Source: Blastocatellia bacterium
GTDB taxonomy: Bacteria > Acidobacteriota > Blastocatellia > Pyrinomonadales > Pyrinomonadaceae
Assembly (NCBI GenBank): GCA_003168335.1
Contig: PMSM01000003.1
Location: 372,001-436,000, forward strand
Direction of reading: 5' to 3'
Length of the DNA: 64,000 nt
Shown: one piece after another, positions 1 to 8,825 of the stretch
Layout of the letters: every line of letters starts with the position of its first letter
How positions within the stretch are numbered: the stretch's first letter is position 1
Made by a program: the position numbers and the translations under genes
Notes under the pieces: generated by a model
What the model was told of the DNA's origin: nothing
Seen by the model: the letters and a program-made list of their open reading frames with translations, nothing else
Database searches by the model: none

Positions 1-1
1 G

Positions 2-1453
2 TTTTCGAAGCAACCCGCGGACGTGGCGCTGGCCCGGGAGATTGATCGGGTAATCGATTCGAGCGATCTGACCCGGGCGCGTTGGGGCGTCTTCGTGATC
101 TCGATGAAAGACGGCCGCGTACTTTACTCGCGCAACGGCGACAAGCTGTTTACTCCGGCTTCGAATATGAAGATCTATACAACCTCCGCGGCGCTCGATC
201 TGCTGGGCGCGGACTATCGCTGGCGCACTTCGGTCTATACAGACGCGCAGCCGGATGCCGGTGGAGTCATCGATGGAAACGTGACGCTGTTCGGGCGGGG
301 AGCTCCGGATCTTGAGTCATCCGGCAAGAGGGGACTGGCCTCACTTGCGGAACAACTTTACCAGCACGGCGTGCGCCATGTGCGTGGCAACATCATCGGC
401 GACGAAAGTTATTTTCGCGGCGAGCTATACGGGATGGGTTGGCAGTGGAACGATCTCCAGTGGTATTTTGGCGCCGAACCCAGCGCACTCTCGGTTGACG
501 AGAACAGTCTTGAGCTAACGATTGCGCCGGCTAAGAGGGTTGGCAGCAGTGCGACGCTCACTCTGAATCGCGAAACGGATTATCTTCATCTGACCAACCA
601 CACCACGACGGCCGCGCGAGATGCGACTACCACGGTCGGCATCAACCGCGGCTTGTCTGACAATGAACTGTTGGTGTGGGGTGACTTTCCCGTCGGCGGT
701 CGTTCCTTTAGCGCATCTCTCTCAGTGCCCAAACCCGCGCTGTGGGCGGCGACGCTGTTCAAAGAAGCTCTGATCGCGCGCGGCATCAAGGTCGACGGCG
801 AAGCGCGCAGCCGGGACTTTCGCGTGGCGGAAAGTGAGAAGTTCGATCCGCAGAAAGCGTTCGAAATTGCACAGGAGAATAGTGCGGCGCTCAGCGAGAT
901 CGTTCGTCACACAAACAAAGAGAGCGACAACCTTTATGCTGAACTTATTCTGCGTACTCTCGGGAAAGAGCGCGGATCGTCCGCGCCAGATCCCGATCTG
1001 CGTAAGAATCGTGAACGCGGCGACGACGAAGCCGGGGCAGCAGTCGTGGTGTCCTGGCTTGATCACAGCGGCGTCCCGTCCGCTGGTTTAGAGATTCGGG
1101 ATGGCTCGGGTCTTTCGCGACTGGATTTAGTGACACCAGAGGCGACCGCGCGCCTGCTCGTGGCCATCGCCAGGACGAACTCGGACTCAGCTTTCCACGA
1201 TTCCCTCCCCATTGCCGGTCGCGACGGTACACTTAAGGCGCGACTGGTTCGCGAAACCGGTCGCGTTTTTGCCAAGACCGGAACACTCACCTATGACCAC
1301 TCGCTTTCCGGCTATGCGACAACCCCCGGCAACGAGATTCTGGCCTTCTCGATCTTCTGCAACGACGCGACCGGTCACAGTAATCCAGTCGGCGTAATCG
1401 ACCAGATTGCGGGCCTGCTGGTCCAGTCCAGACCTGCTCCTACTACGAAATAG
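2..1453 (+). CDS. dacB: D-alanyl-D-alanine carboxypeptidase/endopeptidase, PBP4 type (peptidase S13), 5' partial
   Basis: A periplasmic low-molecular-weight penicillin-binding protein that trims or cleaves peptidoglycan peptide stems. Counting from the GTG at 23, the three active-site motifs are visible in order: SNMK (SxxK, Ser47 and Lys50), SDN in KESDNLYAE near residue 300, and KTG in FAKTGTLTYD near residue 420. The long insertion between SxxK and SDN is typical of the S13 family rather than of DacA-type enzymes. The frame is open back to base 2 and no signal peptide is visible after the GTG, so the true start probably lies outside the window. Family assignment is firm; specificity (carboxypeptidase versus endopeptidase) is not visible. 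Confidence 0.9.
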   Translation, partial: FSKQPADVALAREIDRVIDSSDLTRARWGVFVISMKDGRVLYSRNGDKLFTPASNMKIYTTSAALDLLGADYRWRTSVYTDAQPDAGGVIDGNVTLFGRGAPDLESSGKRGLASLAEQLYQHGVRHVRGNIIGDESYFRGELYGMGWQWNDLQWYFGAEPSALSVDENSLELTIAPAKRVGSSATLTLNRETDYLHLTNHTTTAARDATTTVGINRGLSDNELLVWGDFPVGGRSFSASLSVPKPALWAATLFKEALIARGIKVDGEARSRDFRVAESEKFDPQKAFEIAQENSAALSEIVRHTNKESDNLYAELILRTLGKERGSSAPDPDLRKNRERGDDEAGAAVVVSWLDHSGVPSAGLEIRDGSGLSRLDLVTPEATARLLVAIARTNSDSAFHDSLPIAGRDGTLKARLVRETGRVFAKTGTLTYDHSLSGYATTPGNEILAFSIFCNDATGHSNPVGVIDQIAGLLVQSRPAPTTK

Positions 1454-1608
1454 CCATTAAACAGGGACTTTTTCGCCCGTTTTCATCTGAGTTTGCTCTA
1501 GACAAACATATTTGAACCGCGTAATATGGTAAGCGGCTGCTCACGCTTGCCCGTTGAAAAACGAAGCCGACGCCCCTCATCTTTTCAGTCACAGATCAGG
1601 AGATCAAA

Positions 1609-2718
1609 ATGTCACAGGTCAGCCGAATACTCTGCGCAGGTTTTCTTCTGTCATTGATAGCTACGATAGCGTCCGGGCAAAGTACCTTAACGGCGAAGGC
1701 AAATGGGTTTCAGCCACAGCCTGCGGCTGTGGATGGGCCGGCGAGCGCAAGCGATCGTGCGCGCGACGGGTTATTTGGTCCGGTGCGGCGTGTCCGCACT
1801 GAAGTAGTCAAGCTCTCGGCCGCAGGTGGAAAAACAGTGGAAGACAGCAAACATGTTCTGTTGGAAACCGCTGAGTACGATCTCAAGGGCGTGAAGACCC
1901 AGAACCAATACTTTCCGATCGCGGGAGCCACTCTGACTGGCCGCGAGGTCTACAAGTACGACGACAAAGGCAACATCAGCGAAATGACTTTGGTCAATGC
2001 TGATGGATCGCTGGTGAGCAAGGAAGTTTACACGTACGACTATGACGCAGTGGGCAACTGGGTGAAGATGACCACGTCAGTTGCGGTCGTCGAAAACGGT
2101 CACATCGGTTTCGAGCCTACTGAGGTTACTTACCGGACGATTTTTTACTATCTCGACGCAGCCATGGCGAAGATGCTTCAGCCCACCAACTCCGCTGCAC
2201 CTGCGCCGGTAACAGCCATTGTTGAAGCCGCGGGCCAACCATCAAAACCCGCCGATGCCAAAACTGCTGCTGCGAAGCCCGCCGCGGCTTTGCCTGCGCG
2301 AACTGCTCTCGACAAACTCAAACTGTCGGCAGTCACGCCCTCGACCGGTGATTTTCGTAGCGTGCCTGCTGATACAGCCAGGAAGGTCTTGGTTGCGGAT
2401 GGCGATCCGCCGCCGGCTCCGCGACCTTTAATGAAGCCGGTATCGGGTGGCGTGCTCAATGGCAAGGCGCTGAGTTTGCCTGCGCCCGTCTATCCGGACT
2501 TTGCGCGCCGGATGCACACCGGGGGACTGGTGGAAGTTGAGGTCGTGGTAGACGAGAATGGCAAGGTTGTTTCCGCTCGCGCACTCGCCGGTCCACCTTC
2601 ACTCCGCGACGTTTCGGTACAAGCGGCGTTGCGAGCGCGTTTCTCGCCCACCAAGCTTTCAGGTCAGCCGGTAAAGATCTCCGGCCAGATCAACTATAAC
2701 TTCACCATTCCAAACTAG
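1609..2718 (+). CDS. Exported protein with TonB C-terminal domain
   Basis: The protein has 369 residues and starts at an ATG preceded by an AGGAG at good spacing. An N-terminal signal peptide of about 23 residues ends near ASGQS. The middle is an unassigned region followed by an Ala/Pro/Lys-rich linker (about 190-235). The last 80 residues match the TonB C-terminal fold, with YPDFARRMHTGGLVEVEVVV followed by DENGKVVSARALAGP and a FSPTKLSGQPV segment. In Acidobacteriota such domains are common on secreted proteins that are not classical energy transducers. There is no N-terminal anchor of the usual TonB kind, so a periplasmic or envelope role is more likely than gating of a TonB receptor. Exact function unknown. 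Confidence 0.75.
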   Translation: MSQVSRILCAGFLLSLIATIASGQSTLTAKANGFQPQPAAVDGPASASDRARDGLFGPVRRVRTEVVKLSAAGGKTVEDSKHVLLETAEYDLKGVKTQNQYFPIAGATLTGREVYKYDDKGNISEMTLVNADGSLVSKEVYTYDYDAVGNWVKMTTSVAVVENGHIGFEPTEVTYRTIFYYLDAAMAKMLQPTNSAAPAPVTAIVEAAGQPSKPADAKTAAAKPAAALPARTALDKLKLSAVTPSTGDFRSVPADTARKVLVADGDPPPAPRPLMKPVSGGVLNGKALSLPAPVYPDFARRMHTGGLVEVEVVVDENGKVVSARALAGPPSLRDVSVQAALRARFSPTKLSGQPVKISGQINYNFTIPN

Positions 2719-2792
2719 GTCTCTGTGACGACGCGCGGCGCGGTAGCGCCGTCGTCGCTCGCCCAAAACTTGTAACGGAAGAGGAACGACGT

Positions 2793-3836
2793 ATGGCATT
2801 GACTGGAGAGCTCAGCGATCTTTCGCTGGCCGAACTGATCGAGTTTTTCTGTAACCAACGCAAGACCGGCAGGCTAAAAGTTATTTACTCGATAGGTCCG
2901 GGATACTTCTATCTACAATCCGGTTCAGTGGTGCACGCCAGGATTGGCATCCTGCGCGGCATCGAAGCCGTTCACTTTGCACTGACACTGCCGAACGCTT
3001 CATTCACTTTCAGCCCGGCGTTTGAAGCCCCCGAGCACACCATCAATCAACCATGGACTTCGGTCGTCCTCGAAGGTCTGCGTCGCATGGATGAAGGCGT
3101 TACGCCCAGCGAGCCTTTTCCCGAAGGGAACCATGCACAAGTCGAAGAGCCTAAGGCAGAAGAACCCGTCGAGCAAAGTGTCGTCGCTGAGGACAACGTG
3201 CAAAGCATTCCGGCTCTCAGCCACAAATTAGAGAAGCCGACCGTCAAGGTTCCGGCTGCTCATCTGCAGGACATGGGAGCATTTCTCTCTCAGACAGACA
3301 TCTCGGCGCGGTTTGGATCATGGAAATTGGCAGCAGTGATCGCCGCCGTCGCCTTAATCGTCGGAGTGATCGCCGTGCCCTGGGGATGGTACGCTCGCAG
3401 CAACGCAGCGAAGCTGGCAAACGCAGCCCGGACGGTTCCGGCACAAAATTTCCAGCCAGCCACGCAACCAGTGACAGCGAATGAAACGCCTGCCACCCCG
3501 GCGGCGAGCGAAAGCGCCGTGCCCTCGACGACTTCCGAGGCGGCTGACCTGGCCGCGAAGCGCGCACGAGAAGCGCGCGCTCGTGCGAAGGCGCAGGAAA
3601 CCTCAACTGGACCGGTCCCCGCACAGTCGCCGGTTGCGGCTAACTCGAGCGTCGCGAAGACCCAATCATCGCCGCCGGCCGGAGCCAGGAAGGCTACCGT
3701 GCAAGTTACTTATGATGAGAACGGGCGGGTGACTCAGGCTTCGGGCGGTGACGCGACTGCTTTGCGCATCGCGCGACAGAAACGCTTTCCTGCCGGCAAG
3801 GCTGGTTCGGCCACGATCACGATTCCAATTAATTAG
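2793..3836 (+). CDS. DUF4388 (PATAN-like) domain membrane protein with TonB-like tail
   Basis: The protein has 347 residues. Residues 1 to about 105 match DUF4388: GELSDLSLAELIEFF, then KTGRLKV and GYFYLQSGSVVHARIG, a domain usually linked to signal transduction. An acidic linker leads to one transmembrane helix near residues 180-198 (AAVIAAVALIVGVIAVPWGW). The C-terminal half is Ala/Pro-rich and ends in a short segment, VQVTYDENGRVTQASGG through AGSATITIPIN, that resembles the end of a TonB C-terminal domain but is truncated. It follows the TonB-like gene by 74 bases on the same strand, so the two may be cotranscribed and related. Role unknown; a cytoplasmic sensor linked to a periplasmic tail is an inference. 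Confidence 0.65.
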   Translation: MALTGELSDLSLAELIEFFCNQRKTGRLKVIYSIGPGYFYLQSGSVVHARIGILRGIEAVHFALTLPNASFTFSPAFEAPEHTINQPWTSVVLEGLRRMDEGVTPSEPFPEGNHAQVEEPKAEEPVEQSVVAEDNVQSIPALSHKLEKPTVKVPAAHLQDMGAFLSQTDISARFGSWKLAAVIAAVALIVGVIAVPWGWYARSNAAKLANAARTVPAQNFQPATQPVTANETPATPAASESAVPSTTSEAADLAAKRAREARARAKAQETSTGPVPAQSPVAANSSVAKTQSSPPAGARKATVQVTYDENGRVTQASGGDATALRIARQKRFPAGKAGSATITIPIN

Positions 3837-3845
3837 TGGGGAATG

Positions 3846-3872
3846 AGGTCAGTACCACCCCTCACACCAGCG
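3846..3872. repeat. GGTCAGTACC-type extragenic repeat, half copy
   Basis: GAGGTCAGTACCACCCCTCA matches the arms of the longer palindromic elements at 50246-50341 and 60961-61104 and a half copy near 13939. It lies between two convergent genes. The minus-strand gene's TGA stop at 3862-3864 falls inside it. Confidence 0.6.
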
Positions 3873-5076
3873 CCATCAACTCATCTTCGCTCAAGACAGC
3901 CGACGCCTGTTTGGCCCGTTCGTAGATGCGAGTGACGCGTTCTTCACTCGCTTCCAGACCGCGGCTTTCCAGCCAGAAGATCACGTTTGACTTGCCGCTC
4001 ATCGGACCAACTTCGATGACTTGCTTCAAGCCAAACTGTCCCGCGGGCACGCCCGAGTAAATCAGGTCAGCAAGCTCCGGATCGCCTTTTCGATAGCTCT
4101 TGATCACCGCGGCCGCATGCACTCCCGTAGCCGTGCGAAACGCGTCGCGGCCGAAGACCGGGTAATTGAGTGGGATGGTCCAGTGGCAAGCTGACGCGGC
4201 CTTGTCGCAATACTCACGCAAGCGGATCAGATCGTTTTCAATCCAGCCGAGCAGCTTCAAATTTACCAGCAACTGATCCATCGGCGTGTTGCCGACGCGT
4301 TCTCCCATGCCGAGCGCCGAACCGTGTATTTGATCGGCCCCGCCTGCGATGGCCGCGATTGAATTAATCACGCCGAGGCCGCGGTCTTGATGACCATGCC
4401 AATCAAGCCGGATCTTTTCGCCCTGCTCATCAATTATTCCGCGCACAAATTTCACTACTTCGCGCGCGCCGTCGGGAGTGGCGTGGCCGACCGTGTCACA
4501 GACGCAGACGGCCCGCGCCCCGCACCGAATCGCCGTCGTGTACAGCGCCCGAATCGTTTCTGGATTGGCACGGGTGGTGTCTTCGGTGACGAACATCACG
4601 GGCAAGCCTTCTTTCACTGCGAACGTCACCGCGTCTTCGGTCATTTCCAAAAGTTTGTCCAGCGTCCACTCTTCGGCGTAGAAGCGAATCGGCGAGGAGC
4701 CGATGAACGTGCAGGCTTCGATGGGAATGCCGGCGCGCTGCGAGATTTCCACAATGGGAATGATGTCGTTTCGGTGCGTGCGCGCCGCACAGTTAGGACG
4801 AATCCTGAGTTTCTTGTCGGCAATCTCGCGGGCCATCAGCTCGACACTCGCCGCATGTGTGCCACCTGCGCCCGGCAAACCGATGTCGGCCGTGTCGATG
4901 CCCAGCGCATCCATCAAATGCAGCAGCTCAATCTTTTTCTCAACGGGTGGTTCGCTGACCGAGGGCGACTGCAAACCGTCGCGCAGCGTCTCGTCGTCAA
5001 ACCCGATGTGGCGATCGGGTTTGTGCAGCTCAGGATCAACCTTGTTCCAGTCGTAGATTAGTTCAGCAACGGACAC
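3862..5076 (-). CDS. 2-isopropylmalate synthase/homocitrate synthase family protein (DRE-TIM metallolyase)
   Basis: The protein has 404 residues and a GTG start with a GGAGG 12 bases upstream. The catalytic TIM barrel is complete. The DRE-TIM signature appears as DDETLRDGLQSP near residue 27, metal-binding His residues as WHGHQDRGLG near 232, and the family GxGERxGN motif as GMGERVGNTP near 260. LeuA proteins normally carry a C-terminal allosteric domain of about 120 residues for leucine feedback; that domain is absent here and the protein ends after the helical subdomain. It could therefore be a feedback-insensitive isopropylmalate synthase, a homocitrate or citramalate synthase-like enzyme, or a related acyl-CoA condensing enzyme. 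No other leucine pathway gene is adjacent. Confidence 0.75.
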   Translation of the reverse strand: MSVAELIYDWNKVDPELHKPDRHIGFDDETLRDGLQSPSVSEPPVEKKIELLHLMDALGIDTADIGLPGAGGTHAASVELMAREIADKKLRIRPNCAARTHRNDIIPIVEISQRAGIPIEACTFIGSSPIRFYAEEWTLDKLLEMTEDAVTFAVKEGLPVMFVTEDTTRANPETIRALYTTAIRCGARAVCVCDTVGHATPDGAREVVKFVRGIIDEQGEKIRLDWHGHQDRGLGVINSIAAIAGGADQIHGSALGMGERVGNTPMDQLLVNLKLLGWIENDLIRLREYCDKAASACHWTIPLNYPVFGRDAFRTATGVHAAAVIKSYRKGDPELADLIYSGVPAGQFGLKQVIEVGPMSGKSNVIFWLESRGLEASEERVTRIYERAKQASAVLSEDELMALV

Positions 5077-5099
5077 GTCTTCGGTACCTCCGCGAACTG

Positions 5100-5163
5100 T
5101 TTAGAGTTCAAACTTTAGTTTCGGTCTGGGGAACCGGCCCGCCGCAAGCTTGTACTCTCAACT
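5100..5163. repeat. Imperfect inverted repeat with AGAGT..ACTCT ends
   Basis: The arms AGAGTTCAAACTT and AAGCTTGTACTCT are imperfect inverted copies in the divergent spacer between two genes. The element resembles the better-preserved copy at 5828-5890. Confidence 0.45.
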
Positions 5164-5193
5164 GAATTCGATTACAACAACCGCGAGGCTCGG

Positions 5194-5814
5194 ATGTCAA
5201 CTCAAGGTTACTCCGGAAAGCGAGCGCCGCGGGCGCGGATCGAACGAATCGCATTAGGCTCTGACCGCGCTGCGAAAATCATGGCCGTGCGCGCCAGTAT
5301 TGCGCGCGTGGCTGAGATCGACTCGGCGTGGCGTGACGCGAGTGTGGTGGCCAGATCAGTTACCACTGACGCTCCGGCGATGCCGCTGACGGATTGGGAG
5401 TTGATGAGCGGCGCGCGACAACGGGCCCTCGCTGTGCGCAAAATTCTGCTCGAGCAGAGCCTGGGCGCTGACCTCTATGTTGGATTGGAGGGCGGCTTCC
5501 ATTCAATCTCAGTCGACGGAGAGTGGCACACATTTCTGCGCGGCTGGGCGTTCGTTACTGATGGCGAGCGTGGCAGCTTTGGCATGTCACCTTCGATCAG
5601 CGTGCCCGCGGCGATTGTGAAAAACGTGATTGAAGGTAAGCGCGAACTTGGTCTGGTGATTGACGAAGTTGCCGGCGCGCGCGACGTAAGAAGTCGCCAG
5701 GGTGCCTGGGGTGTGCTTTCAAGGGATCTGTTGACGCGCTCGATGAGCTTCGAAGCTGCACTGATCGCTGCCTTCGCGCCTTTTTATAACGCCGAGTTGT
5801 ATTCAGCCTCTTAA
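5194..5814 (+). CDS. Inosine/xanthosine triphosphatase, DUF84 (YjjX) family
   Basis: The protein has 206 residues. The DUF84 family hydrolyses non-canonical ITP/XTP to keep deaminated purines out of nucleic acids. Visible family features are the opening RIALGSDRAAKIMAVR (substrate-binding loop), the central GADLYVGLEGGF segment, and the closing GAWGVLSRDLLTRSMSF followed by AALIAAFAPFYN. Length is slightly longer than typical because of an N-terminal Arg-rich stretch before the conserved core. It is transcribed divergently from the isopropylmalate-synthase-like gene, 117 bases away. The family call is good; biochemical substrate is by family only. Confidence 0.8.
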   Translation: MSTQGYSGKRAPRARIERIALGSDRAAKIMAVRASIARVAEIDSAWRDASVVARSVTTDAPAMPLTDWELMSGARQRALAVRKILLEQSLGADLYVGLEGGFHSISVDGEWHTFLRGWAFVTDGERGSFGMSPSISVPAAIVKNVIEGKRELGLVIDEVAGARDVRSRQGAWGVLSRDLLTRSMSFEAALIAAFAPFYNAELYSAS

Positions 5815-5827
5815 CCCGGCAGGTGTT

Positions 5828-5890
5828 TAGAGTACCGACTTTAGTTGGGTTCTTTCACGGCAATAAAAGCCCGACTGAAATCGGTACTCT
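5828..5890. repeat. Extragenic palindrome with AGAGTACCGA arms
   Basis: AGAGTACCGACTTTAGTTGG and its near-perfect inverse (AGAGTACCGATTTCAGTCGG when reversed) flank a loop of about 20 bases between the ITPase and nadE genes. The arm centre carries CTnnAG, as in the palindromes at 30535 and 57638. Confidence 0.7.
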
Positions 5891-5959
5891 CAACGCCTGT
5901 TTTCAAAGTTGAGGCTTGAATTCATGAGTGCCACGCATCGGTGCTAAGATTGTTCTCAC

Positions 5960-7645
5960 ATGCGGGTCACCATCGGGCAGATCAATACGACCAACGGCGA
6001 TTACGAAGGCAACGTGGCGCGCATTCTCGGCGCCATAGATCAGGCAAAGCAGGACGCTTCGGACCTGATTGTCTTTCCTGAAGTTACGATCCAGGGCTAC
6101 ACCTCGCTGGACTGGTTTCTCGATAAAGACGTCGTGCGATCGTGTCTCGATCCGCTCAACCGGATTATCGCGGCGACGGAAGGTTTGACGGTGATTGTCG
6201 GCACCGTGCGCCCCAACGATCAGGCGACGGGGCGACCGCTCTATAACTCAGCCGCGGTGATTTCTGACAAAACTCTCCTGGGATTTGCCGACAAAACTCT
6301 GCTGCCCGAATACGACGTCTTCGACGATCCTCGTTATTTCGCGCCCGCACAAAAACGGCTCTTGTTTGATATCGGCGACACCAAACTCGGCATCGCAGTC
6401 TGCGAAGATTTCTGGAACGACAAAACGTTTTGGAAGCAGAGACTCTACCCGAACGATCCCGCCCAGGAGTTAATCGAAATGGGCGCGAACCTGCTGGTCT
6501 CGATCAATGCCTCGCCTTTCAACAAAGGCAAGATGAAGGTTCGCTGCGAGATGGTGGCGCATCGCGCCAGGGCCGCCGGGGTGCCGATCGTCTTTGTGAA
6601 CCTGGTCGGGGGGAACGACGGCATAATCTTTGACGGATCGAGCCTCGTTTCGGATGCGACGGGAAGGATCATCATGCAGGCCCCGGCGTTCGCCGAGTTC
6701 ACCGGCACGGTCGATCTCGATTCGGGTATTCCGGACCCGCGCCGCCTGCCGGGCGACGACATCGAGACGGTGCGCCAGGCGCTGGTGCTGGGCATCCGTG
6801 ACTATGCGGTGAAGAACAATTTCACGAAAGCAGTGTTTGGTTTGTCCGGCGGGGTCGACTCCGCGGTGGTGGCTGCGCTGGCCGCTGATGCACTCGGGGC
6901 CGAGAACGTGCTCGCGGCGATGATGCCCTCGCCTTATTCTTCGCGCGGCAGCGTCGAGGACTCAGTCGAACTCAGTCAACGACTGGGCATTAAGACGATC
7001 GAGAAACCAATCAGTGAAGCCTTCCATGCGCTGCGGAATCAGCTTGGCTTGCCCGAGCCAAAAGCCGGAAGCGAACGACCCGCGATTGAAAACGCGGTTG
7101 AAAATCTGCAATCGCGTCTGCGCGGCAACATCCTGATGACGATCTCGAACGCTGAGAACCGTTTGTTGCTTTCGACTGGAAACAAATCAGAGTTGGCGCT
7201 CGGCTACTGCACGCTCTATGGCGATACGAACGGCGGACTGGCTGTGATTGGCGACGTCCTGAAAACCGAAGTTTACGAGCTGGCCCGGCTTTACAATCGC
7301 GAGCGAGAAATCATTCCGCAGTCGATCATCAACAAGCGGCCTTCGGCTGAGCTGGCGCCCGGACAATTTGATGATCAGTCCTTGCCGCCTTACGACAAGC
7401 TGGATCCGATCCTCAAACTTTATTTCGAGCAGAAAGCTTCGCCCGAAGAAATCATCGCGGCGGGTAACGAAACTGAGCTCGTCTACGACATCCTCAATCG
7501 AGTCGAGTCACCGGCGAACGAATTCAAGCGCCGCCAATTGCCGCCGACGCTGATCATCTCGCGCAACGCAATTGGTATCGGCCGGCGGCGGCCGATTACC
7601 CATCGTTATCGCCGCCAGCCGAAGCCTTCAAGGGCTGCCCAATAA
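5960..7645 (+). CDS. nadE: Glutamine-dependent NAD+ synthetase
   Basis: The protein has 561 residues and catalyses the last step of NAD+ biosynthesis: amidation of nicotinic acid adenine dinucleotide with ATP and ammonia from glutamine. The N-terminal half (about 1-265) is a nitrilase-like amidotransferase with Glu in FPEVTIQGY, Lys in ADKTLLPEYD and the nucleophile Cys in AVCEDFWND. The C-terminal half is the synthetase with the P-loop FGLSGGVDSAVVAAL near residue 290 and LSTGNKSELALGY near 400. Both domains are present, so it should use glutamine directly. The end is Arg-rich. It is followed 42 bases later by the recombinase gene. Confidence 0.95.
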   Translation: MRVTIGQINTTNGDYEGNVARILGAIDQAKQDASDLIVFPEVTIQGYTSLDWFLDKDVVRSCLDPLNRIIAATEGLTVIVGTVRPNDQATGRPLYNSAAVISDKTLLGFADKTLLPEYDVFDDPRYFAPAQKRLLFDIGDTKLGIAVCEDFWNDKTFWKQRLYPNDPAQELIEMGANLLVSINASPFNKGKMKVRCEMVAHRARAAGVPIVFVNLVGGNDGIIFDGSSLVSDATGRIIMQAPAFAEFTGTVDLDSGIPDPRRLPGDDIETVRQALVLGIRDYAVKNNFTKAVFGLSGGVDSAVVAALAADALGAENVLAAMMPSPYSSRGSVEDSVELSQRLGIKTIEKPISEAFHALRNQLGLPEPKAGSERPAIENAVENLQSRLRGNILMTISNAENRLLLSTGNKSELALGYCTLYGDTNGGLAVIGDVLKTEVYELARLYNREREIIPQSIINKRPSAELAPGQFDDQSLPPYDKLDPILKLYFEQKASPEEIIAAGNETELVYDILNRVESPANEFKRRQLPPTLIISRNAIGIGRRRPITHRYRRQPKPSRAAQ

Positions 7646-7687
7646 TCACAGACTGAAGTTTGCGCCACTTGTGCTAACCTCACGTTG

Positions 7688-8602
7688 ATGTCCGGACCAT
7701 CCACTAGACGCGATCTGGTACGCGAATTCCTCAGTTACATTCAGGTCGAAAAAGGCCTCTCTGCTAATACGCTGCAAAGCTACGCGCGTGATATTGCCAA
7801 GTTGCAGGGCTGGGCGCAAAAGAATGGCAAGCCAATAGAAAAACTTGAGCGTAAAGACTTACGCGAGTGGATTGCGCGCATGTCACGGGACGGTCTGGCG
7901 CCTTCATCTGTGTCGCGCGCGGTGAGCGCCGCGCGCGGCTTCTTTCGTTTCCTGATGCTGGATGGGCACATCAAGCGCCATCCGGCCGAAGACATTCACA
8001 CGCCCCAAGGCACTTCGCGTCTGCCCCAGTTTCTCAGCGAGGAAGAGATGGAGCGGCTCTTGTTTGCGCCCGACGTCAAGACCGACATTGGCGTGCGTGA
8101 TCGCGCGATACTGGAAGTCTTGTACGCGGCGGGCCTGCGCGTTTCTGAAATGTGTGGACTGCGCACGAGCGACATTGATCTGAACGCTGCACTGCTTACC
8201 TGTTATGGGAAAGGCAGCAAGCAACGTAGGATTCCGATCGGCAAGAGCGCAGTTCACTGGTTGCAAAGATATTTAGCCGTACGCAAACAACTGGGCAATG
8301 AAGCAAAGCCGGAATTATTCATGCACAGGGGCCGGCAGATGACGCGACAAACCGCCTGGGCGATCATCAAGACATACGCCGCCCACGCGGGCGTACCCGA
8401 TATCTCGCCACATACTCTGCGCCACAGCTTTGGCACTCATCTCATGCAGCACGGCGCCGATTCGCGTTCGGTGCAGGCGCTGCTGGGTCACGCGGATATT
8501 TCGACTACGGAAATCTATACGCACATTACCGACCTGCACATGCGGAAAGCTTACGATCGATTTCATCCGCGGGCGCGTGCGGCCGGCGGCAAAGGTAAGT
8601 GA
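7688..8602 (+). CDS. xerD: Tyrosine recombinase, XerC/XerD family
   Basis: The protein has 304 residues from the ATG at 7688; a TTG immediately upstream (7685) would add one residue. Xer proteins resolve chromosome dimers at dif with FtsK. The N-terminal SAM-like DNA-binding domain (EFLSYIQVEKGLSANTLQSY) is followed by the catalytic domain. Its residues are all visible: Arg in AAGLRVSEMCGL, Lys in YGKGSKQRRIP, HxxR in SPHTLRHSFGTHL, His in LLGHADISTT and the nucleophile Tyr in EIYTHI. Length and lack of extra domains fit housekeeping XerC/D rather than a phage integrase. XerC versus XerD cannot be settled here. Confidence 0.85.
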   Translation: MSGPSTRRDLVREFLSYIQVEKGLSANTLQSYARDIAKLQGWAQKNGKPIEKLERKDLREWIARMSRDGLAPSSVSRAVSAARGFFRFLMLDGHIKRHPAEDIHTPQGTSRLPQFLSEEEMERLLFAPDVKTDIGVRDRAILEVLYAAGLRVSEMCGLRTSDIDLNAALLTCYGKGSKQRRIPIGKSAVHWLQRYLAVRKQLGNEAKPELFMHRGRQMTRQTAWAIIKTYAAHAGVPDISPHTLRHSFGTHLMQHGADSRSVQALLGHADISTTEIYTHITDLHMRKAYDRFHPRARAAGGKGK

Positions 8603-8684
8603 TGCTGGCGAGCTCAAACATACGGATTTTCCGTCTGTCATTGCAATTTTTCATTCGTCATTTAGTGGATGTCATTTTGTGATG

Positions 8685-8751
8685 CTTCGTGTGACTTCGT
8701 GGATCGTTGCCAGCGCTTAGAAATCAATAACGATCCACGAAATCACACGAA
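8685..8751. repeat. Inverted repeat around GTGTGACTTCGTGGATCGTT
   Basis: The left arm GTGTGACTTCGTGGATCGTT is mirrored about 20 bases later by AACGATCCACGAAATCACAC with few mismatches. It occupies the spacer between the recombinase and acetyltransferase genes and may fold into a long hairpin. Confidence 0.6.
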
Positions 8752-8825
8752 CGGACACGAACAAGAGGCCGATAAATGACAAATACCAAATGGAACATCT
8801 CGTCGCTCCGTTTTAGCTAAGACCA

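Noticed and set aside
4387-5061. 224-codon plus-strand ORF
   Set aside because: Lies wholly opposite the isopropylmalate-synthase-like gene and shows no recognisable protein features.
7688-8602. Tyrosine recombinase as integrase of a mobile element
   Set aside because: Size and motifs fit housekeeping XerC/D, and no attachment duplication, tRNA or cargo genes are nearby.
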